A stretch of DNA of 64,000 nucleotides, taken from positions 3,503,014 through 3,567,013 of the forward strand of contig NW_021940918.1 of NCBI RefSeq assembly GCF_004337985.1, in the 5' to 3' direction. A model generated the notes under the pieces. It was given only the letters and a program-made list of their open reading frames with translations. It searched no databases and was not told where the DNA came from. This stretch comes from Pyricularia pennisetigena. Taxonomy: Eukaryota; Ascomycota; Sordariomycetes; Magnaporthales; Pyriculariaceae. Below are positions 11,801 through 22,208 of this stretch, piece after piece. Each line of letters opens with the position of its first letter. Position 1 is the stretch's first letter. The translations under genes were made by a program, and so were the position numbers.

Positions 11801-13804
11801 TTACTTCCTGCCCATGGCCTTTTCAATCTCAACCAGCGCAGCCAGAACCTTTTCGTCGTGCTGTCTGCGACCTACAATTTGCAAGCTTACCGGAGCGTTT
11901 GTGTATTTGGCAGGGTCGTACATCTCGTGGACGAACTTGTCTTCAGCATTCTTCGGCTCATATGTTGAATCCACGGGGTCCTTTTGAGGGTCGACCGTCG
12001 TTACAGGAAAGACGACGCCAGGGTAATCAAGCAGATTCCAGTTTGAAGTGTACCCCCAGTACCGTGACTGGTCGTGAGGCGTCGCAGCTCCGAACGAAGG
12101 AGGGCAGAGTATTACGTCGGCCTCGCGCCCGTCCGAATCAGGCAGTGACGCGGTTGCTGTCCATGCTCGAGCGTATTCAGCACGGTAGGTATCCCGCTCC
12201 GCACAGCGCTGTTCAGAGGTCCGAATTAGCAACGCTGCAATCAATCAGTCACACTTAATTGGAGCAACTATGCCCCCTGGTTTATTTCTGCAACATTGTG
12301 ACTGGCTTACCTCCCAAAGCTCAGCCTGCGTTAGGTTCTTCACGCTGGGTTGCTCATGAATGATAAACTCTGTAAGTGGCAGCAAAGGCTCGCCACTAGC
12401 TTCCAAAAGTCCAAGTACTTCCTGGCCACCATCCGGGAAGTAGAGGGAGGCAATGATTTCCCAGCCCTTGCTATGATCAGGAATCTTGAGGGCCTCACAC
12501 TTGGGATCCCAGTCGATTACCTCCATGCCTGCCTTGCGACAAGCCTCACTGACTTCTTTCAGAGCACGCGTCATAGGTGGGTGCGGCCTGACGACGCCGT
12601 CCCACCATTGCACGGCAATCTTGAGAGGCTTTGAGAATTTGAAAGGGATCCAGGGCCGCGCGTCAAGAGACGGCTCAAGGCGCCACGGTTCTCTGGCGAG
12701 AATCACTTGCATGAAGAGCTCCATGGCGTCGCGGTCAACCGTCATTGGGCCTGGAGTAGACATAATCGCCTCTTTGCCAATCATATGAGTTCTCTGGCCA
12801 GCTGCTGGGATGCGCTTGTTGGTAGGCCTGTGGTCGTCAGGTTAGTTTACCTCCTGTTACCGCTTTGCAGGCTGGGGTCCTCGCTGGGGAACAACAATAC
12901 TTGAAGCCGTAGATGCCAACATGTGCAGAGGGACAGCGCACACTCCCGCCGATATCCCCTCCCATTCCCTGCAATTTGGAATTTGCTGTCAGTGATTATG
13001 GCCTCATTACCGCCGTTTGGGGAAATAAGATGCGACGCACAAAAATGCTCCCCCTGAAGCCAAGCAACGCCGACTCTCCACCGCTGCTTCCACCGGGGGT
13101 CAAGTTGCGGTTGTGAGGATGAAGGGTACGGCCGTAGATGTTATTGTTCGTCTCGAGGTGCATGATGGTCTGCGGCTGTGTGGTACGGCAGTAGAAAACG
13201 CAGCCTTCCTCCCACAGTATCTGTTGATACATGATGGGGCCGTGCTTCTTCCCGATCCAATGTACGTATGAAGCGTGAGAGACGACTTCCTTGTCGCCCA
13301 TCTTCATCATGCCTTGGTGCTCCTTGATAGAGATTGGAAGGCCGAAGAAAGCACCCTTTGGCTCGGGTAGGGAGTCGAGCTGCTTTGCGCGGGAAATCGC
13401 CTCGTCCCATAGCAGCTCGGTGAGGCAGTTTGTCTAGTTGGGCGGTTGAGAGTTGTCAGCCAAATGAAGGGCTCGTTTAGTTAAACATTCAATAAAGCCA
13501 AGCGGTCACTCACCGCAGCCTGTGCAAGGGCAGCCCTTCTCAGGAATGCCCGGGTCACTTCCTCTACTGTGTAAGTTCTCTCGCGCATTGCTTTCAGGAG
13601 ATCCATCACTCCGTAATTCTCAGTGATTTCTATCTCTCGGGGCGTCAAAACAGACTTGGCTACAACCCGTGCATCGAGAGGCCACTCGTCAGGCAGTCCC
13701 TCGAGCTTCGGTGAAACCTTGGACAGGCCATCGTCGCGGCGGCTTTGGGCCCAGGAACATTTCTCCTGCCAAGTCTTGTGCTGTTGAGGGTCTGAAGCGG
13801 TCAT
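11801..13804 (-). CDS. amidase signature family hydrolase (general amidase)
   Basis: Five exons, in coding order 13514-13804, 13041-13433, 12901-12968, 12311-12827 and 11801-12208, give about 558 residues, the normal fungal amidase length. The Ser-cisSer-Lys triad is complete: Lys134 in ISIKEHQGM, cis-Ser213 in TPGGSSGGES and nucleophile Ser237 in GGDIGGSVR. The 24-residue spacing of the two serines is that of the family. Intron 3 separates GFK from PTNKR. For intron 4 the acceptor at 12209-12211 (GAACAG) was preferred over a nearer TGCAG, because only it keeps frame and it gives ELWE-RCAERDTYRAEY. There is no signal peptide, so it should be cytosolic. It hydrolyses an amide to acid and ammonia. 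Substrate unknown; context with the permease suggests nitrogen scavenging. Confidence 0.9.
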
Positions 13805-13930
13805 TCTGTCGTTGGTTGAGTATGATGTGAATTTGAGGCAATAGAGTATTACTACAGCCAGATGACGATAGTTGGCTGTAAATCTGCGCTTTTGATTAAG
13901 GAAATGAGAGCTGAAGGTATGTATTTGTAA

Positions 13931-13942
13931 GGGGGACCCGAA
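13931..13942 (-). promoter_or_regulatory. 12-bp element upstream of amidase (copy B2)
   Basis: GGGGGACCCGAA lies 127 bp upstream of the amidase ATG. It is identical to 11268-11279 upstream of the permease, in the same orientation relative to both genes. Confidence 0.45.
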
Positions 13943-14007
13943 GGCCAGTTTCCAAGTCAAATATCCAATTCTTGGCCGCAACCTAATGCAGGAAGATCGG
14001 GTAGTGA

Positions 14008-14024
14008 CGGCAGTTTCGGACTAT
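14008..14024 (-). promoter_or_regulatory. 17-bp element upstream of amidase (copy A2)
   Basis: This is an exact copy of cggcagtttcggactat, 204 bp upstream of the amidase ATG. It has the same orientation and nearly the same distance as the copy upstream of the permease. Confidence 0.5.
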
Positions 14025-14574
14025 TTCCAGGGAAGTTGAGGCCGGCTCACTCCCTGCCGACTACTCGAGGTCTAAGGTCTACTGTAGGTCTAGCCTAGGC
14101 TAAGACACCGAGATGCGTTGTTCATTCACCACGGGGTACATTGAACATATGATGCTATGGACGTGGTTGGTCCCTGAGAGGTCGTGACTTTCCCCGCCCA
14201 AACCCACTTCCATTTCCAAACTGCATGCGGCGGGTAAGTGCTAATAATGATTTGCTACCCCGCACCGCTCCCTTTATCACTAACCAGCCCCTGTAAACTG
14301 GTGGAACGCAGATCCACTCGACTCCAACGTGCGATGATGCATATCAGGAATGCTCCAATTTAGATTACTTGCACTTCCGATCACGGACGAACCTGACGAG
14401 ATCGGCAGCTCAATTCTGCAGATATACGTTTCTCTTTCCTTGAACGTTTATTAACCGCCTCCTCTTAAAAACTTTTTTTCCCCAAAAAAATATTTGCCTT
14501 GGGGATAACTCACCAAAAAAGATGACCTGGGCAAGATGAGGAAAATTATCAAAGGGGCCCTGCCCATAGAAATC

Positions 14575-15969
14575 TCATTTCAAGTCTGCCGGAAGCACTT
14601 CCAAGCATTCTGAATCCTCATAAGGAAACTTCTCTGGCCCTTCATACTTCCTCGGTGTCCAAGTCACCGACCACGAGTACATCCTCGGTCCCAGTCCCCT
14701 ACGAAACTTTGACACGATCCTTGCATGCACAGGAATCGAGCACAGCTCCGGGGCCTCCCCCGCCGGCTGGTCACCAGCTGTGCCCTCAGCTCGAGGACGG
14801 CACGTCGCGCAGGGGCCGAGCCAGTCCCAATCTCCAGCGGTGCCGCGCCACGATCTCCTCGTCACCGACGCCTCCTCCGCCGCCAGGTAGTGGTGGTCGC
14901 TGTGGGCCGGGTTCAGCGGGAAGCGCCAGGTGCGGACGGCCCACTCCACGATCGCCGCGAGCTGGTCGCGCTTGTCCTGCGTCGTGTCAAAGTCCATGGT
15001 GAAGGTCTTGATGCACGGCATGTTGACGAACTCGCGCCCCCACATCCCGGCCGTGTAGCGGACCTGCGGAGGCATCCAGCTCGGACGACCGGCGGCGCTG
15101 TGGTCTAGCGTGGAGTTTTGGGTCCGGCCGAATCCCGCCGTGGCCTTCATCATGGCTCCCATGTGCCCTACGTTGAGGTTTTCGTGCCGCGTCCCCCGGA
15201 ACTGATCCATTGCAGGTCCCGCAGGCGGCCCCAGGGGGTTTATCTGAAGTGGGCCCTGAACCCACCCAAAGCACGCCGCCGCGGGGATGCCCGTAGCCTC
15301 GGGCTGACCGGAAACGACGCCAAGTCGCCAGTCGGTCCGGCGTACGGTGACGCGGAGGTGCTTGACGTGGGCCAGGAGGTTGGCGTGGTGCGAAAAGACG
15401 GCGTGGTATTTGGATATCGGCGCGAAGAAACGAACGCGGCGGAACCTCTTCTCCCACTGCAGTTCCCGGTTCCGATCCAAGAAGCCTTGGTCAGCCGAGC
15501 CCGCCGAGGAGTTCAGCAGGGTAGAGCGCGGGTCGCTGCGGAACTGATAGTTGCGTTCGGCCTCGAACATGATGGGCCGTGCTTCCGTCAGCAATCGCCT
15601 ACAGGAGAGCAGCATGTTCAACGACATGCATGGCTCCTCATAAAAGTCGGGGCGCTCGTTTGGCTGCGTACAGCCGGGGGCTGCATGTGCGAGCTCAGGG
15701 ACTATGTCGGGAATTTCAGCTCCGTGTTCATCGCCGGGCTTGCCGCGGAGGTCATCATCTGGGTCGCCTTCATGATCCAATCGAAGACGGAAGTTGTGGG
15801 TTTTCCTGGAGTACGCGCCAGCAGACGGAGTGGCGGTCAGGGTGAAGGACGCGAGAGCATTCCGATAGATCTGGAGCCGTAGCTCTGCCGGCAGGGCACT
15901 GAAGAATGTCGATTGAAGCTGGGGGTTGACATCCCAGTCGCCTATACGATCTTCAAGAGATATTTCCAT
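14575..15969 (-). CDS. F-box-like/DUF7730-type hypothetical protein
   Basis: A single open frame of 464 residues starts at the Met that precedes EISLEDRIGDWDV. The same frame stays open to an upstream Met at 16086, which would add 39 residues of unconvincing sequence. The only recognisable part is near residue 27, FFSALPAELRLQIYRNAL, which matches the short LPxEIRxxIY helix at the start of many fungal F-box-like or DUF7730 proteins. The rest includes MLLSCRRLLTEARPIMFE, the usual following helix where relatives show a CR-I--E pattern. Function is unknown; many such proteins are lineage-expanded. A second member lies at 19747-20844, the two flanking the aminotransferase. The coding strand is strongly GC-rich, which explains long antisense ORFs over it. 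Confidence 0.7.
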   Translation of the reverse strand: MEISLEDRIGDWDVNPQLQSTFFSALPAELRLQIYRNALASFTLTATPSAGAYSRKTHNFRLRLDHEGDPDDDLRGKPGDEHGAEIPDIVPELAHAAPGCTQPNERPDFYEEPCMSLNMLLSCRRLLTEARPIMFEAERNYQFRSDPRSTLLNSSAGSADQGFLDRNRELQWEKRFRRVRFFAPISKYHAVFSHHANLLAHVKHLRVTVRRTDWRLGVVSGQPEATGIPAAACFGWVQGPLQINPLGPPAGPAMDQFRGTRHENLNVGHMGAMMKATAGFGRTQNSTLDHSAAGRPSWMPPQVRYTAGMWGREFVNMPCIKTFTMDFDTTQDKRDQLAAIVEWAVRTWRFPLNPAHSDHHYLAAEEASVTRRSWRGTAGDWDWLGPCATCRPRAEGTAGDQPAGEAPELCSIPVHARIVSKFRRGLGPRMYSWSVTWTPRKYEGPEKFPYEDSECLEVLPADLK

Positions 15970-16757
15970 TTCGAACGGGGAGGTGCATAAATACAGGAAG
16001 CCTTTTTTTGGGACACTCTTTAAAACACTCACATGGAGATGTATGATGGTTCTGGATTTTGTTTCTTCGAGAGAACAGCCTCTCATATGCAGGATGTGAT
16101 GTACGTAAGCTTACCTCACTCCAATTTGCTTTTCTTTCTCTTTTCTTCAATTTGGGATGGCACCTCACCGAGACAAAGTTGGGACGACACAGCTGTGCCA
16201 TATTTACGTCATGCGAAAATCATTAGTTTGTTTTTGAGTCGGGGGGCATTTAGTCTCTGCTAAAACTTTCCATACTACCTCGTTTGTTTATGGCATGTGA
16301 AGATATATAAATGGATAGTAAAAGCACAGATTTCAAATTAGTCTTTCGCCAAATTTGGTTATCAGAAATATGCATAAACTTATGTTATGGTACTGAATAA
16401 TACACTATCGTGTTGACTATCTAGGTACCAGAAAGGGCGTATCGTACTCTGCCTAGCATCGGCTGATTGGCCGACATCGCTAGTGTATATCGCCGTTGTC
16501 GGAGTCTTGATGTTTTGATTGGATTATACACGACACAAGCAAGACGCGATGTGACCAAAGAAAACAGCATCGCAAAGGATTACTAGTCTATAGAGGTTGA
16601 GTATAAATAGTTAGTCAATAGGTAATCCGAGTAAATATTTGGAGATTTTTTTTTTTTTTGTTACTCAGTTTATTCTATGAAACCATGTGTCGGTACTTAC
16701 ACAACAAGTCATAATATACTCACTTGCTTGCCGAAAAGGAAAAAAAAAAAAGAAAAC
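15970..16757. other. divergent promoter region
   Basis: This spacer lies between a minus-strand gene and the plus-strand aminotransferase. At 16459-16474 TCGGC and GCCGA form an inverted pair (CGG-N8-CCG) enclosing an ATTGG (reverse CCAAT) box, about 285 bp before the aminotransferase ATG. The right end is A/T-rich with a purine run just before the ATG. Confidence 0.4.
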
Positions 16758-18643
16758 ATGGCAACCACAAAGAAGAGCGCGTTCCTGCACCGGTCCCTCA
16801 AAGAGTTCCCGGCGCAGGTCGTTGCGGCAAAGGACAAAAGCCTCATCTTCTCGGACGGGACGACGGTTCTGGACTCGACGTGCGGCGCCGCCGTCTCGTG
16901 CATCGGCTACGGCAACGAGCGTGTCAGGCAGGCAATGATTCGGCAGCTGGACAAATTTGCCTACTGCAACTCCTTCTTTGGCCACGAGGTCGGCGAGCAG
17001 CTGGCGCAGGAGCTGATTGACGGCACCGGGGGTGCCATGTCCAAGGCGTATATTGTTAACTCTGGTAGATTTTTATCTTTTTGCCCCCTTTTGTGGTAGA
17101 TGCTGTTTATATGTGAAAGAGAGACAAATTCTTTTTTTTTTTAAATTTTATTTACTTACTCCGTTTTCAATGTCGCATAGGCTCCGAGGCAATGGAAGGA
17201 ACCATGAAGATGGCCCGCCAGTACTTTCTGGAACTGCAGCCACCGCAGCCCCGGCGCATCAACTTCATCGCGCGCGAGGGCTCCTACCACGGCACAACGC
17301 TGGGCGCCCTGTCCATGAGCGGCCACGTGGGCCGGCGCAGCAAGTTCCTCGACCTGCTGCTGCCCAACGTCGCCAGGGTTTCGCGCTGCGACGCGTACCG
17401 CGGCATGAAGGAGGGTCAGTCCGTCGCCGAGTACGTGGAGCAGCTCGCCGACGAGCTGGACAGGAAGTTTCAAGAGGTCGGGCCGGACACGGTCTGCGCC
17501 TTTGTTGCTGAGCCGGTTGTCGGAGCGGTAAGTTTCATAAAAAAAGTCATCGCCCTGTGTCTGTGTTTTTATTTTACCTAGGAAATACAATAGGTTCATT
17601 TTTGACTGAAGCAATACTATCTAGACTCTTGGCTGCGTGCCCGCCGTGCCGGGATACTTTGAAGCCATGAGGAAAGTGTGCGATAAGTATGGTGCATTGC
17701 TTATTCTGGACGGTATGTTGAGGATACCCTTCGATGAGTGAATTGTACACCAGAAGCTTTTTTTATGGATTGTCTTTGCTAACCGGGTCTGCTGCGTTCT
17801 TGATTTCTTCCTGACTGAAAAGAGGTCATGTCTGGCATGGGACGAAGCGGCACGCTACACGCTTGGGAGCAAGAGGGCGTCGTCCCAGACATCCAAACCA
17901 TCGGAAAAGGTCTCGGGGCCGGCTACGCGCCAGTCGCTGCCTTTTTGATCAATCACCGCGTGGCAGACACTCTGGAGAGTGGAACAGGGTAATTTTCCAC
18001 TTTTCTTTTCTTCTTTCGTCTCATTCTGAGATGAAAAAAATCATATGAATCCTCACGAGTACTGACCATGAGCAACGCCCTCTTACGTCTTAACAGAGAG
18101 TTCATGCACGGTCATACATATCAGGGCCATGCTTTGTCGTGCGCCGCCGCCCTCGAGGTGCAGCGCATCGTCAGGGAGGAAAATCTAATGGAAAATGTCA
18201 GACAGAGGGGAGCGCAGTTAGAGGCGCTACTAAAGCAGCATCTTGGCGATCATCCGAATGTTGGAAACATCAGGGGCAAGGGTCTCTTCTGGGGCGTAAG
18301 TCAGCTTTTGTTTTTATTTGCGGTTGATGCGCGTTTTGTTATTGGAAACATGCTGACATTTGTGTCTCTTTGCCCCCCTTTCTAGATTGAGTTTGTGGCG
18401 GACAAAGCATCCAAAGAGCCGTTCCCTCGCTCCGTAGACTTGGCCAACAAGGTCAACCGTGTAGGCGTTAAAGAGTTTGGCGTCAGTCTCTATCCGGGGA
18501 CTGGGACAAAGGACGGAGTATTGGGTGACCATGTCATACTTGCGCCGGCTTACAACTGCACGGCCGAGGAGATTGAGGAGATTGCACTCAAGACAAAGGA
18601 GACGGTGGTGCGAGTCTGCGAGCAGATCAAAGCTAGCTCTTGA
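16758..18643 (+). CDS. class-III pyridoxal-phosphate aminotransferase
   Basis: Six exons (16758-17064, 17181-17527, 17625-17712, 17823-17988, 18097-18295, 18386-18643) give about 454 residues. Family signatures are NSGSEAMEGTMKMARQY (spanning intron 1), REGSYHGTTLGALSMSG, FVAEPVVGA, ILDEVMSGMGRSG (spanning intron 3) and IGKGLGAGY. In the last of these, Lys276 should bind PLP. The fold-type I class-III group includes GABA, ornithine and diaminobutyrate aminotransferases. No N-terminal mitochondrial leader is evident, so a cytosolic enzyme is likely. The exact substrate cannot be told. It sits 3 kb from the amidase, which together with the permease could form a nitrogen-catabolic group, though its promoter lacks the shared 17-mer. 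The third acceptor (GAAAAG) is weak but is required for DEVMSGMGR. Confidence 0.88.
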
Positions 18644-19746
18644 GGTTTGTATGTGTTGAGCGCTTTGCACGCATACATTGTATCATCTAATGTCTACAAT
18701 CGAACCTGCGAGGTACACGATACTGCGAGTCAAGACTGCTGGCCACATTTGTATATAAGTGCTTAAACTGGCTTGAGACCGAAAGTGCAAAGACGACTGT
18801 GGCATGATTGAGAATAAACAATGGCTCTGCATCCAAGTGTATCTGTAGACTGCGTGCAGCAGCTTAAAGTCTGGCATGATTTGTTTCATGTAATTGGTGT
18901 ATAGAGCCTCCTTGCTCCTCTAACCAAGCTATCCATTTATCGACCTTACCATAGATCAACTTGCTCCCAGCGCATATTGGTAGCACGGGATACGTGACTT
19001 TGGCTCCTGCTCCTCCTTGATATTGACCGTTTTTACTCGTTATCAGCAGCAAATAACAGCTTTGAGCTCAATAGCCACCAAGAATAATCTCTATGGCAGC
19101 TGGTCATGCCGCTGATGGAGCCGATGATGAGGGCTGGGATGCATCCCCCATGCCAACCCTATAATGAGAGACCTTCTTTCAGTACAAAAGAAAGACAAAC
19201 GAAGGTGAGTTGGTACCCATGTACCTACTTGCCCTGCCTGCCTACGAAGCCCAACTAACAAACGCAGCCGGCAGTGAGCTGCCCTGGTCCACTTTTTTCC
19301 TGATTTCACCTCAAGGTATTCCAGGAAGACGGTCAAATTGGATTCCACTCATACCGCCAAGTTCTCTGTTTACACATCAATCCGTAGCACCACCATAACA
19401 ACATTGACCTGGAGTTCAGTATTTTATTTCTGTACCCAGCATCTTGAAGACGACGGAGCATATCGAGTTGAATTACAGTTCAGCTCTCTTTAAAAAAAAA
19501 CTCGCCCTATGTTCCTCGGCGATGCTTTCGTGTTTCCACTGACATCCTAAGGAACGGCTCACATCAGGCTCACATGCCATTGATAAGAACCAAAACGCGT
19601 ACCACAACAACATAGTGATAGCGCAACAAGGTAGCGTAAGACAGCCGCCTCAGGGTAAACATCAAATCTTATTTCCCTCTTTTTTTTTTTTTTGTTCACT
19701 TATCCACCAAACACGAGACTGACGGCTGGCTTCATGAACAGCAACA
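18644..19746. other. intergenic, no gene seen
   Basis: This holds the 3' flank of the aminotransferase and the promoter of the next gene, with a T run at about 19680-19694 before the ATG. Small ORFs have no support. Confidence 0.5.
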
Positions 19747-20844
19747 ATGGCCTTCAATTTCTTGGCCCTGCCGCCTGAGATTCGGGTAAAGATCTATCAG
19801 GTACTGCTCGTCAATCCTCCGGGCATCTATCTTGAGCCTCATTGGCCTGCCGTCACGCCTGCCGAGGATGAGGCCACGCGCAGACGGGCACTTAGACCCT
19901 ACATACCCTCGCAGCGCATCACGGGCACCTCTTCATCTCTGCACATGGTGGACCTCCCAATCCTTCCTGTGGTTGGCTGCTATAATTCCGAGTACTGGTG
20001 CCCTGCCATCTTGAGGGCGAACAAGCAGATTTATAGAGAGTCCGTCCACGTTCTGTATTGGGACAATTCCTTCAGCGTCGATGAGCTCTTCCCAGCCGGA
20101 GAACTGACCACGCAGATGTACGAGCTGGGTGAAGATATACAAGATTTGGATCTTCCCCTCTTGCCGCCCGCCTCCATCATCTCATGTGGCGTGGTGCCGG
20201 TTCTTTTGGGCTTCCTACGGGGGATCGGTCGAACCAACGCCCAGTTTGTCAGGTGCATATCCATGCCTGCGCCTCTCCTACCTATACGACTGTCGCCGGC
20301 ATTTCTCGGCGGATTAGAGCCGGGTCTATGTAATTTCCTGGAAGAGCTGTTGTACTACCGCAACCCCGCTCAAGAAAGGGCCGCACGGCAGCTCGGGTAC
20401 CAGAATGACTACATGAGAATGGTTTCAGTTCTGGCTCCGAACCTCGATTGGCTAGAGCTGACCATCAGCGACCCGTTCTCGGCATTCTTCTACGACCCCG
20501 TCCATCTCGAAGCCCTGACAGCCATGCTGCAGCTCATACCCAGTCTCAGGAACACCAGCTTTCTCATCTACAAGCAGGCTGGCAGCAGGACACACGACCG
20601 GGTCATTCGGGACTTCACTGAGCGCGGATGGCCGGTTGACTTTGGCTGTGTCCTCTGCAGGTGTGGGCAGCACGACCCGACGAAAAACTCCGTGCAGCCC
20701 GAAGATGAAGACCTGGTGGGCTGTGACGACTTTTGCTTCCATTTCGTCGATGAGGAGGAAGAGAAGAAGAAGAAAAAGAAAAAGAGGCGGTCGCGAACCT
20801 TTGGCAAGGTCAGGCGACGTAAGAGAACAGCAAGACAGGGCTGA
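19747..20844 (+). CDS. F-box-like/DUF7730-type hypothetical protein with basic tail
   Basis: A single exon encodes 365 residues and starts MAFNFLALPPEIRVKIYQVL, the same LPPEIRxxIY helix seen in the protein at 14575-15969. It is followed by PAILRANKQIYRESVHVLY, the usual second helix of this fungal family (AI---NKQIY-E----LY). The middle is mixed helical text without a known motif. The C-terminus has a DEEEE-K9-R stretch and a basic RRKRTARQG end that could act as a nuclear localisation signal. Cys residues cluster near 299-326 (CVLCRCGQH... CDDFC), but no standard zinc finger spacing is clear. Function unknown. The gene is compact and without introns. Confidence 0.75.
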   Translation: MAFNFLALPPEIRVKIYQVLLVNPPGIYLEPHWPAVTPAEDEATRRRALRPYIPSQRITGTSSSLHMVDLPILPVVGCYNSEYWCPAILRANKQIYRESVHVLYWDNSFSVDELFPAGELTTQMYELGEDIQDLDLPLLPPASIISCGVVPVLLGFLRGIGRTNAQFVRCISMPAPLLPIRLSPAFLGGLEPGLCNFLEELLYYRNPAQERAARQLGYQNDYMRMVSVLAPNLDWLELTISDPFSAFFYDPVHLEALTAMLQLIPSLRNTSFLIYKQAGSRTHDRVIRDFTERGWPVDFGCVLCRCGQHDPTKNSVQPEDEDLVGCDDFCFHFVDEEEEKKKKKKKRRSRTFGKVRRRKRTARQG

Positions 20845-21262
20845 GGAGGAACTTTGTTTGTTGTACGGGACCGAAGAAGAAAAGACGGAAAAGTGAATTT
20901 TATCAGAAGAGGGACCTGAATGTAGAACTTCGCCAGAAGAAGGACAGGGGAAATCAGGGAAGACATTTTGAGAGGAAGAACAAAGATTTGTGTTATTCCA
21001 GAGATGTCAGAGTCTGGGGACAAAAAGTATGCATTTCTTCTCCAAAGTTTAGGTCCGTTGTACACACCTACATGTAACCTTGACCAATAAAATCAACAGA
21101 GTAAGAAGCAATACACAACTGCTGCTTTGTTTCTTTATCGGGCCGTTGATCGGGGCCAAAAGCACCTTTGGATTTACCTACAAGCAACCAAGATACTGAC
21201 ACAGAAGTTTTCATTTACCTGAATAATATGTAATCATTGGGTTAGCTTTCATCAATCAGGAC
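20845..21262. other. 3' flank and spacer before tRNA-Lys
   Basis: A purine-rich 3' region with AATAAA at about 21087. No gene is seen. Confidence 0.4.
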
Positions 21263-21335
21263 GCCCGGCTAGCTCAATCGGTAGAGCGTGAGACTCTTAA
21301 TCTCAAGGCTGTGGGTTCGACCCCCACGTCGGGCT
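21263..21335 (+). tRNA. tRNA-Lys (anticodon CTT), no intron
   Basis: The 73-nt gene folds fully. The acceptor GCCCGGC pairs with GTCGGGC, the D stem is GCTC/GAGC, the anticodon stem is TGAGA/TCTCA with loop CTCTTAA (anticodon CTT), the variable loop is AGGCT and the T arm is GTGGG-TTCGACC-CCCAC. The discriminator is T as written. Confidence 0.95.
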
Positions 21336-22208
21336 CAATTCCCGAATGCGTCCGCCAAATTTTTGTTTTTCCTTTTTGTTCATTCTATTTCTTCTTTCCC
21401 CTTTTGCTTTTCTCTGCAATCCGAGTGCATAAACGCAAGATGGACCCTTTTTGCGTGTTTGGACCAAATCAAAGCGATAATCCGATAAAATTACAAACTT
21501 CCGCTAGGAGAATTTTCTATCCCATTTCTATTGTAATATGTAATAATATTTAATGTCTGTTAATATAATCCTGGTAGGTTTGTTTTCCTCTTGTCCTCAT
21601 TTTGACACTGCGCCAACTAATAATTTGTTCAGAACACACAGAAGGTAGTTGTATTTGCTTCTCCAAGCTGTGTTTTAACCTGAAAATTATATTCTGAGAG
21701 GTTCATATTGGTTGTCTTATTTGCTGGGGGGTTTTCTTTTTTTTTTTTTCCCTTTTTTTCTTTTCCTTCTATGGGCACCTGCGGTCATTAATGGACAACA
21801 CGAACATTTTCATGGTTTGTTCCTGAGCCTCTGTCGCCAACAAAGTCGGGGTGTGTAAGGCTGAAAATGACAACACCAGCTCAATACGTGAATCGAAAAG
21901 CGCATCGTGTATCATCGTTACAATATTTTTTTATTTATTAGTTGAGCCGCCACAAGCCTCTTTTCTCGGTCGCCGCGGCTTTAGATAAAAGCCCCCAAAC
22001 GCCCCGCTAAGCGGAATAAACCCCGACTCGGGCCGGCCAAGTCTAACGAACAAGAAGACAGATCAAGAAAATGTAATTTTGCAAACGAGGGAGAAGAAGA
22101 AGGAGAGAGAAAAAAAAAAAAAGCTCATGCATTCCTCATGTACCCAAACACCGAGACCGACAACCACGCGGCAAAGACAACCCCGTAGCTCCAGCACGCC
22201 ACCTCTAG
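21336..22208. other. intergenic, no gene seen
   Basis: A T-rich stretch follows the tRNA as a pol III terminator region, with T runs around 21737-21750. AT content rises over 21480-21720. No coding signal is seen. Confidence 0.5.

Larger units (their letters stand above)
13805..14574. other. amidase promoter and spacer
   Basis: This holds the two shared elements listed separately, a GATA site and, to the right, an A/T-rich stretch before the stop of the next minus-strand gene. No gene is seen. Confidence 0.5.

Noticed and set aside
12209..12245. Acceptor TGCAG for amidase intron 4
   Set aside because: It would put the last exon out of frame with an immediate stop. The GAACAG acceptor further on keeps frame and restores family-like sequence.
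15118..15882. 254-codon plus-strand ORF
   Set aside because: Antisense shadow of the F-box-like gene at 14575-15969.
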